Source: Chitinophagaceae bacterium (GTDB taxonomy: Bacteria; Bacteroidota; Bacteroidia; Chitinophagales; Chitinophagaceae). From it: 12,853 nt of DNA. The DNA lies in contig JABMML010000058.1 in the NCBI GenBank assembly GCA_013205585.1, positions 1 through 12,853 of the forward strand, read 5' to 3'. Both the position numbers and the translations under genes were made by a program. Positions 7,472-12,853 of this stretch are shown here, one piece after another. Positions within the stretch are counted from its first letter, which is position 1, and each line of letters opens with the position of its first letter. The notes under the pieces are model-generated. The model saw only the letters and a program-made list of their open reading frames with translations. It was not told the DNA's origin and ran no database searches.

Positions 7472-7622
7472 GAGGTGGCAAAGCTAGGTTTTATGATTGG
7501 GTCAGACTTACGAAATTAGAAATTGAGTAGAGGCTGAAAGATGATAAAAATCATATCAAATTTTAGAGATCCGAGTGTTTTGCTAATAGCTTTATTTAAC
7601 TTTAGGGCTCAATCAGATATGT
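7472..7622. promoter_or_regulatory. Divergent feoB/M28-peptidase regulatory region with an inverted repeat
   Basis: These 151 bp sit between two divergent starts. An inverted repeat ATGAT-AAAA-ATCAT occupies 7541-7554, about 70 bp from each start codon, and resembles a Fur-type core (ATGATAATCAT) with extra central bases. TAGCTTTG (7486-7479, minus) matches the TAnnTTTG -7 consensus for feoB. For the peptidase, TAGCTTTA (7587-7594) or TAACTTTA (7597-7604) could serve, with a TTTTG at 7578-7582 closer than the usual -33 spacing. Control of feoB by an iron repressor through the repeat is inference. Confidence 0.3.
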
Positions 7623-9248
7623 ATGCGCAGTATTGCCTTGTTCTTAGTGGTCTTATTCCCAATTTTTTTGAATGCCCAAGGTCTTAAAAGAGCCGATAAA
7701 CTGCTTGTTCAAAATTTAGAAAATCATATTAAATTTTTAGCCAGTGATGCCTTAGAGGGTCGACGTGCAGGAAGCCCAGGAGAACAAAAAGCAGTAGACT
7801 ATATCATTTCGCAATATCAAAATGCAGGTATACAAGCCAAGGGCTTTAACGGTTTTATTCAAAGCTTTCCTATTGATGAAGGAAAAAAATTAACAGCAAG
7901 CTCTTTTATTAAAGTCAATAAACAAGCACTTCTTTTAGATGCTGATTTTTTCCCTATTTCAAATAGTGGCGTTGGTAATATTAAATCCTTGGCATCTGTT
8001 TCTTTAAATGAAGCCAATCAAATTTGGTTTAAAGATATGGGTGAAGTTTTGGAAGAAAATACCAGCAATCCGCATTTCGATATAAATGAATGGTTGCTTA
8101 CCACTGCTAAAGAAACAAAACAAAAAGCAGGGGCTGCTTTATTTTTATACAATAGCGGCACACTGGTGGATAATATTCAATATTATAAATTTGATACAGC
8201 TAAAGCATTACCTATTCCTGTTGTATATATTACTAAAAAAGGGTTCTCAAAATATTTTAGTGATGAACTAAGTACTTATGAAATTCAAGCTAGTATTGAG
8301 TTTGAGCACGCTTCAAGAACTGCGCATAATGTAGCTGCCTTTATTAATAATAAAGCTGCAAACACTGTTATCTTAGGTGCGCACTTAGATCATTTAGGGT
8401 ATAACGAAGACGGTAACGCACTTGATATAAATAATAATATTAGAAATGGCGCCGATGACAATGCAAGTGGAACAGCTGCTTTAATTGAATTAGCAAAAGC
8501 ACTTCAAAAAAAATCGCCTAAAAATAATAACTATTTGATTTTGCATTTTTCTGGAGAAGAGTTAGGTTTATTTGGAAGCAAGTATTGGTTAGAACATCCT
8601 ACCTATGCAGGTAATTATAATTATATGATTAATATGGATATGGTGGGTCGTTATGATACAGCAAGAAAATTAACGGTAGGGGGTTATGGTACATCAACTA
8701 AGTGGGCAAATATTTTAGCAAGTATTCCTACTAATTTAGTTACCCATTATGATAGTGCAGGTTCTGGACCAAGTGACCATGCTAGTTTTTATAGAAAAGA
8801 CATACCTGTTTTATTTATGTTTACAGGTAGCCATAGCGATTACCATAAAGCCACAGACGATTGGGATAAAATTAATTATGTAGCAGAGAGCCAAATAATC
8901 AGATATGTGCAGTCTATTATTAAAACCACAGACGCAGTAGGTAAATTAGATTTTCTTAAAACTAGAGAGGCTGCCATGGGCCGTAGCACTAAGTTTACCG
9001 TAAGTTTAGGCGTTCTACCCGACTATGCATTTACAGGTATTGGACTTAGAATTGAAGGTACTAGCCAAGGTAAATTGGGAGAAAAAATTGGATTGAAAGG
9101 CGGTGATGTATTATTGCAATTGGGCGACTATAAAATTGTAGACGTCATGAATTATATGACAACACTTTCTAAATTTAAAAAAGGAGACAAGACTAGTTTA
9201 ACTTATAAAAGAGGTACTGAAGAAATAAAAATTGAAATTGAATTTTAA
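7623..9248 (+). CDS. Secreted M28-family metallopeptidase with PDZ domain
   Basis: This is an exported zinc aminopeptidase-like enzyme of 541 aa. Residues 1-19 form a typical signal peptide (MRSIALFLVVLFPIFLNAQ). Residues about 95-225 look like a PA-type inserted domain. The M28 catalytic core carries the expected di-zinc ligands: H254 in GAHLDHLG, D278/D279 in GADDNASG, E312/E313 in SGEELG, D339 in NMDMVGR and H408 in DYHKATDDWD. E312 is the likely general base. The C-terminus (about 465-541) is PDZ-like, with EKIGLKGGDVLLQLG and a final beta strand. M28 enzymes remove N-terminal residues from peptides, and a PDZ domain suggests substrate or partner docking in the periplasm or outside the cell. 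The gene is divergent from feoB. The small gene that follows begins 12 bp later and is probably co-transcribed. Confidence 0.93.
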   Translation: MRSIALFLVVLFPIFLNAQGLKRADKLLVQNLENHIKFLASDALEGRRAGSPGEQKAVDYIISQYQNAGIQAKGFNGFIQSFPIDEGKKLTASSFIKVNKQALLLDADFFPISNSGVGNIKSLASVSLNEANQIWFKDMGEVLEENTSNPHFDINEWLLTTAKETKQKAGAALFLYNSGTLVDNIQYYKFDTAKALPIPVVYITKKGFSKYFSDELSTYEIQASIEFEHASRTAHNVAAFINNKAANTVILGAHLDHLGYNEDGNALDINNNIRNGADDNASGTAALIELAKALQKKSPKNNNYLILHFSGEELGLFGSKYWLEHPTYAGNYNYMINMDMVGRYDTARKLTVGGYGTSTKWANILASIPTNLVTHYDSAGSGPSDHASFYRKDIPVLFMFTGSHSDYHKATDDWDKINYVAESQIIRYVQSIIKTTDAVGKLDFLKTREAAMGRSTKFTVSLGVLPDYAFTGIGLRIEGTSQGKLGEKIGLKGGDVLLQLGDYKIVDVMNYMTTLSKFKKGDKTSLTYKRGTEEIKIEIEF

Positions 9249-9260
9249 ATATATTTATTT

Positions 9261-9704
9261 GTGAGCAGTAAAATAATTTTAGACCAAGACGCCATTAACG
9301 AAAGCGATTTCGAGGGCTCTCGCATTTTAGGCATTACAGCGCCTATTAAGAATTATCAATTCTGCATTTTACTGAATCAATACATGGGTTTTGAATTTAG
9401 ATTCAATCCCGATCATGAAATTGCTTTAAAAAGAAAAAATAGAACTTATTATTTTTCAATGTACGAAGGCAATGAGCCCAATACTTCTATTCATCATTTT
9501 GTATACCATAATCAATTCGATGGAGAATATTTATTACCTGAATTAAAACACATGGATTTTATTTGGTGGATAAGAGGGGAGTGGATTGAAGATGAAAAAG
9601 TAAATGATATCTTACAAACCGTGCGTGGTATTAAAGGCGTGCAGTTAGTTGCTGAATTAACGCCCGATCAAATAAAAAATAAAGGTCATCTTATTTTTGA
9701 ATAA
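9261..9704 (+). CDS. IPExxxVDY-family protein (function unknown)
   Basis: This is a 147-aa, probably cytoplasmic protein with no signal peptide or membrane helix. The stretch LPELKHMDF (92-100) followed by IWWIRG matches the pattern that names the IPExxxVDY family, small Bacteroidota proteins of unknown function, with conservative changes (L for I, M for V, F for Y). Aromatic residues are abundant (YYF, FIWW). The GTG at 9261 is the only good start after the in-frame TAA of the peptidase; the next ATG lies too far inside (residue 42). The 12-bp gap suggests a shared transcript with the peptidase, although the two products would be in different compartments, so a functional link is doubtful. 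It converges on selD with 30 bp between the stops. Confidence 0.8.
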   Translation: MSSKIILDQDAINESDFEGSRILGITAPIKNYQFCILLNQYMGFEFRFNPDHEIALKRKNRTYYFSMYEGNEPNTSIHHFVYHNQFDGEYLLPELKHMDFIWWIRGEWIEDEKVNDILQTVRGIKGVQLVAELTPDQIKNKGHLIFE

Positions 9705-9734
9705 GTATGCCCTTTAATGGAGATACAGAATTCT

Positions 9735-10784
9735 CTAATCGATATAAATTCTTTTTTCTTTAGCAGCTGTACATTCACCAATGGTTGCAGTATATTCAAT
9801 ACCCATATCTTGTAAAATAGTTTGCACTTCTTTTAAAGCAGTAGGTGCTAGGGCAATTAATAATCCTCCATTGGTTTGTGGGTCGGGTAATAATAATTTT
9901 GCTTCTGTTTCATCTACAGAGGTCCCCAAAACCACGCCAGCATTAACTGAGCTCCAATTGCGTGCCGTAGCACCTGGTATTGTTTTTTGAGCAATATATT
10001 TTTTTACAGCTGGTATAATAGGTATTTTATTATATTGAATAACCGCCGATAAATTACTTCCTTCCATCATCTCCGTTAAATGTCCAAGTAATCCAAAACC
10101 TGTTACATCGGTCATCGCATGCACTGCTTTTATTTTTCCTAAAGCTTCACCTGCTTTATTAATAGTAGTGAGTTGCTTGACTAAAAAACTTAAATCATCA
10201 TCCGTTAAAACTTTTCTTTTTTGTGCAGTGGCCATAATGCCCACACCCAATGGTTTGGTTAATATTAATACATCGCCTTCTTTTGCTGTATCATTTCTTT
10301 TTAAATTTTCTATATCTACGAGTCCATTGACCACTAATCCGAAAATAGGATCCTGACTATCAATACTATGTCCGCCTGCAATAACAATACCTGCCTCAGT
10401 ACAAGTTTTTCTTGCCCCTTCCATTACTTTTGCAGCCTCAGATGCAGGCAGTGTAGCTAAGGGCCAACCCAATACGGCCAATGCAAAAATAGGTTTACCT
10501 CCCATGGCATATACATCGCTAATGGCATTGGCTGCAGCAATTTGTCCAAAAGAAAATGCGTCATCAACAATGGGCATAAAAAAATCGGTGGTACTAATCA
10601 TGGCTGTTTTTTCATCTAGCTGATAAACAGCTGCATCATCTCTACTATCATTGCCTACTAATAAATTTTTTATATTGGTTTTAGCACCTACATTATGTGC
10701 AGCTAGTATTTCAGAAAGTATGGCCGGTGAAATTTTACAACCGCAACCGCCCCCTTTAGAATGTTCCGTTAATTTTATACTCAT
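9735..10784 (-). CDS. selD: Selenide, water dikinase (selenophosphate synthetase)
   Basis: This cytoplasmic enzyme makes selenophosphate from selenide and ATP, the selenium donor for selenocysteine and for 2-selenouridine in tRNA. The 349-residue length is normal. The N-terminal active-site loop is GGGCGCKISP, with catalytic Cys14 and Lys17 corresponding to Cys17 and Lys20 of the E. coli enzyme. The position is encoded by TGC, so this is the Cys form and not a selenoprotein. Other conserved segments are GNDSRDDAAVY (44-54), STTDFF (64-69), NAISDVYAMGG (86-96), GGHS, DVTGFGLLGH and LPDPQTNGG near the end. It lies 16 bp downstream of birA on the same strand and is probably co-transcribed with it. 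No selA, selB, selC or mnmH is in the window, so the use of the selenophosphate cannot be judged here. Confidence 0.96.
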   Translation of the reverse strand: MSIKLTEHSKGGGCGCKISPAILSEILAAHNVGAKTNIKNLLVGNDSRDDAAVYQLDEKTAMISTTDFFMPIVDDAFSFGQIAAANAISDVYAMGGKPIFALAVLGWPLATLPASEAAKVMEGARKTCTEAGIVIAGGHSIDSQDPIFGLVVNGLVDIENLKRNDTAKEGDVLILTKPLGVGIMATAQKRKVLTDDDLSFLVKQLTTINKAGEALGKIKAVHAMTDVTGFGLLGHLTEMMEGSNLSAVIQYNKIPIIPAVKKYIAQKTIPGATARNWSSVNAGVVLGTSVDETEAKLLLPDPQTNGGLLIALAPTALKEVQTILQDMGIEYTATIGECTAAKEKRIYID

Positions 10785-10800
10785 GGTTAGTTTATTATTT

Positions 10801-11472
10801 TTAAGTCGCTTTATTTTTTACTTCTATACATAAAGCATCAAAAGCTTGAATAGTTTTTTCATCGCCTTCTACTATCCAATTTTGAATAGCAGTGGTCAAT
10901 GCTTCACTTAAATGCTCTTGCATTATTTTTAAATCCCAATTTTGATTCGTTATTTCTTGCAAAGAAATAGGATTTGCTGCTACATGATTGGCTGAGGCCG
11001 ATGAAAAAGAAGCTTGGTTAATATTCATGCCTATTCCAATTACAGTCCAGGTCCAATCCTTTCCCCTGACTAGGTTTTCAATGAGTATACCCCCTGCCTT
11101 TCTGTCACGAAAATAGATATCATTGGGCTTTTTAATCCTAGTTTCTTCTCCTGCAAATGCTGCAAAAAAGGCCCTTGCCCCTAGCGCAATGGCTGAGGAA
11201 AACCCAATTTGATGGGCCGGCGTCCAAATTTTACCTGTTTTTAACTGCTTTAGCTCCAAAACATAGCTTGAAAGCAGATTTTGTCCTTTTTCACTTTCCC
11301 AGCTTCGACCATGCTGACCCTTCCCATCGGTTTGAAAATCAGCAGTATAGCAACTGCCAGATAGGGCTAAACCCTGGTGGACTTGGTCCATGGCATAGAT
11401 ATTGGTACTAGGGATAGTAGTAAGTTCGATGAGCGGCTCTCCTAATAGGATATTTGGTGTGGCAGGTAACAA
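10801..11472 (-). CDS. birA: Biotin--[acetyl-CoA-carboxylase] ligase, catalytic domain only
   Basis: This enzyme attaches biotin to the carrier protein of acetyl-CoA carboxylase and related enzymes through biotinyl-AMP. The product is 223 aa. The catalytic domain shows DGKGQHGRSW (49-58, equal to the GRGRRGR loop), KKPND (114-118), KAGGIL (125-130) and IGIGMNIN (145-152). There is no N-terminal DNA-binding domain, so it is a non-repressor (group I) ligase. The C-terminal SH3-like domain is missing: the chain ends with FDALCIEVKNKAT, where that domain would normally begin. The start is a TTG at 11472. An in-frame TAA lies 21 nt upstream of it, and the first internal Met (M28) would cut into the fold. 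selD follows after 16 bp. Enzyme identity is sure; full activity without the C-domain is uncertain. Confidence 0.92.
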   Translation of the reverse strand: MLPATPNILLGEPLIELTTIPSTNIYAMDQVHQGLALSGSCYTADFQTDGKGQHGRSWESEKGQNLLSSYVLELKQLKTGKIWTPAHQIGFSSAIALGARAFFAAFAGEETRIKKPNDIYFRDRKAGGILIENLVRGKDWTWTVIGIGMNINQASFSSASANHVAANPISLQEITNQNWDLKIMQEHLSEALTTAIQNWIVEGDEKTIQAFDALCIEVKNKAT

Positions 11473-11565
11473 AGAATTGCTATTTTTGTAAAGTTAGTTT
11501 AGAATCATTTTAGTCCCTTAAAATGTTTTAGCTAATAAATATTTAACTAATAAATAGAAGCATCA
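11473..11565. promoter_or_regulatory. Divergent birA/rsfS promoter region
   Basis: These 93 AT-rich bases lie between two divergent genes that both seem to use TTG. On the plus strand TATTTTTG (11481-11488) fits TAnnTTTG and could start an rsfS-ftsH transcript with a leader of about 70 nt. On the minus strand TAACTTTA (11496-11489) overlaps it and would give birA a leader of about 10 nt. The 10-bp direct repeat CTAATAAATA occurs at 11532-11541 and 11547-11556, just before rsfS. No Shine-Dalgarno sequence is seen for either gene. The assignment is tentative. Confidence 0.3.
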
Positions 11566-11970
11566 TTGGAACCACTTTCTACCCTCAAAAGCCGTAAAAA
11601 ATCAACGGTATTACAACTTACCCGCAGTTCTAAAATTTTCAAAACTATTATACAGGCTATCCAAGATAAAAAAGGTACCAATATTATTAGTTTGGACTTA
11701 AAGAAAATCCAAGAGTCCACCAGTGACTTTTTTATCATCTGCGAAGCCAATAATACCACTCAATTAAAGGCTATTGCCGATTTTATTGAATTTGAAGTCA
11801 AAACAAAATGCGGAGAAATGCCGTATAAAACGGAAGGGCAAACAGCTGCTCAATGGTTACTCATCGATTATATTAATGTAGTAGTGCATGTAATGCATCC
11901 AGAAGCGAGACATTTCTATCAAATAGAAGACATGTGGAGCGATGCGGATGCCAAAATGCATGATCTTTAA
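11566..11970 (+). CDS. rsfS: Ribosomal silencing factor RsfS
   Basis: RsfS binds ribosomal protein uL14 on the large subunit and blocks joining with the small subunit, lowering translation when nutrients are scarce. The product is 134 aa from a TTG start. The conserved core is clear: IQDKKGTNIISLDL (32-45), DFFIIC (54-59), YKTEG (87-91), AAQWLLIDYINVVVHVM (94-110) and FYQIEDMW (117-124). About 20 basic residues precede the core. The TTG at 11566 is chosen because an in-frame TAA lies 15 nt upstream and no ATG lies between that stop and the core; the first internal Met (M85) is deep in the fold. It is followed 95 bp later by ftsH on the same strand. To my knowledge this neighbourhood is common in Bacteroidota. 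Confidence 0.93.
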   Translation: MEPLSTLKSRKKSTVLQLTRSSKIFKTIIQAIQDKKGTNIISLDLKKIQESTSDFFIICEANNTTQLKAIADFIEFEVKTKCGEMPYKTEGQTAAQWLLIDYINVVVHVMHPEARHFYQIEDMWSDADAKMHDL

Positions 11971-12065
11971 AACTTATTATTAAAAAAATTGTTACTTGAT
12001 GTTGGGGATATCCAATTAAGCAAGCATTTATAAAAATATACAACACCAAGAATTAATAGCTACCA

Positions 12066-12853
12066 ATGATACCTGATAATAAAAAGAAGAAAGGATCTCC
12101 TTTAGGAGACGGGCCCAAATTGCCTAAGTTTAACATATATTGGATTTATGGTTTAATTGCCATTTCGTTATTGTCTGCTAAATTCTTCCAGACTGCTCCA
12201 GATATTACAACTACATCAGAGCTTGAATTTAAGCAAGTGATGTTAACAGGGGGTGATGTAGAAAAAATTGACCTTGTACAAAATAAAGAATTGGTGCGTG
12301 TTTACATTAAGCCCGATAGTATTGACAAAGACTTCTACGTTCAAAAGTTAAAACGTAAAATGGATAAGGCTAAAATTAAAAACGTGCCTTTATTTGAATT
12401 TAATATAACAGATTGGAATAGTTTCAACGAAAGATTACAACGCTTCTATGAGCAAAAAGGTATCCAAGAAGTACCCCAGAACGCAGTGAAAGAAGGAGAA
12501 TGGTTTGGCCCTATTGCGAATACCATTTTTTCTTTAGTATTGATAGTAGTGGTTTGGGTTGTACTTATGCGCAAGATGGGTGGTGGTGGAGGAAGTGGCG
12601 GAGGTCCAGGTGGCATATTTAATGTAGGAAAATCGAAGGCAACTTTATTTGAAAAAGGCGGCACAAAAGTGAATATTACTTTCGCCGATGTTGCAGGATT
12701 AGAAGAAGCCAAAGAAGAAGTGATGGAAATTGTGGATTTTCTAAAGCAACCTAAAAAATATACAGCCCTTGGAGGTAAAATTCCTAAAGGTGCTTTATTG
12801 ATAGGCCCTCCAGGAACAGGTAAAACTTTGTTGGCAAAAGCCATGGCGGGAGA
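12066..12853 (+). CDS. ftsH: ATP-dependent zinc metalloprotease FtsH (5' part, cut by the window edge)
   Basis: FtsH is a membrane-anchored AAA+ protease that degrades misfolded membrane proteins and some regulators. The frame is open from the ATG at 12066 to the window edge (262 complete codons). A lysine-rich cytoplasmic start ([10 protein letters not shown]) leads to a first membrane helix at about 24-41. An extracytoplasmic domain of about 100 residues follows, with a second helix at about 147-169. A glycine-rich linker ([12 protein letters not shown], about 174-185) precedes the AAA domain start ([14 protein letters not shown]) and the Walker A motif GPPGTGKT (247-254). Walker B, the second region of homology and the HExxH zinc site lie beyond the window. 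It is 95 bp downstream of rsfS with no terminator seen between them. That gap contains a GGATATCC palindrome (12006-12013) of unknown meaning. Confidence 0.96.
   Translation, partial: MIPDNKKKKGSPLGDGPKLPKFNIYWIYGLIAISLLSAKFFQTAPDITTTSELEFKQVMLTGGDVEKIDLVQNKELVRVYIKPDSIDKDFYVQKLKRKMDKAKIKNVPLFEFNITDWNSFNERLQRFYEQKGIQEVPQNAVKEGEWFGPIANTIFSLVLIVVVWVVLMRKMGGGGGSGGGPGGIFNVGKSKATLFEKGGTKVNITFADVAGLEEAKEEVMEIVDFLKQPKKYTALGGKIPKGALLIGPPGTGKTLLAKAMAG

Noticed and set aside
10735..10750. Selenocysteine codon in SelD
   Set aside because: The active-site position is encoded by TGC (Cys) and the nearby Cys by TGT; there is no in-frame TGA.
12446..12844. Proline-rich minus-strand open frame of 132 codons
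   Set aside because: It is the antisense shadow of the glycine-rich linker and AAA domain of ftsH on the plus strand.

Overview
The window is low in GC and densely coded. It most resembles a chromosomal segment from a Bacteroidota bacterium, probably near Chitinophagaceae. The grounds are the family content (an IPExxxVDY-family protein, YHYH and YwqK-like MORN lipoproteins, a divergent birA / rsfS-ftsH arrangement), the lack of clear Shine-Dalgarno sequences, and a few TAnnTTTG-like -7 boxes. The lineage is inferred from protein character and was not tested by a search. No rRNA, tRNA, CRISPR array, insertion sequence or phage gene was recognised.

Layout. Positions 21-1667 (-) encode the N-terminal half of the carbamoyl-phosphate synthase large subunit. 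Its reading frame stops at the linker where the second ATP-grasp half should begin. A 115-bp divergent region separates it from a Bcp-type peroxiredoxin (1783-2247, +). Next is a tight cassette of three predicted lipoproteins (2297-4438, +): a YHYH-domain protein, a MORN-repeat (YwqK-like) protein and an SCO1/SenC-type copper/thiol protein. The gaps between them are 0 and 6 bp, and a good intrinsic terminator follows. A membrane fatty acid hydroxylase/sterol desaturase (4517-5275, +) converges on a stand-alone feoB (5327-7471, -). A 151-bp divergent region containing an inverted repeat leads to a secreted M28 peptidase with a C-terminal PDZ domain (7623-9248, +), followed 12 bp later by a small IPExxxVDY-family protein (9261-9704, +).

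On the minus strand, birA (11472-10801) and selD (10784-9735) form a pair 16 bp apart. The BirA protein lacks its C-terminal SH3-like domain. Divergent from birA, rsfS (11566-11970, +) precedes ftsH (12066 to the window edge, +). birA and rsfS both appear to start at TTG, and the IPExxxVDY gene at GTG.

Most genes are housekeeping: pyrimidine/arginine precursor synthesis, peroxide defence, ferrous iron uptake, biotinylation, selenophosphate synthesis, ribosome silencing and membrane protein quality control. The best candidate for an incompletely described system is the YHYH-MORN-SCO lipoprotein operon, which may be a cell-envelope metal (copper?) handling unit. The most notable gene-structure anomalies are the half-length CarB and the truncated BirA.
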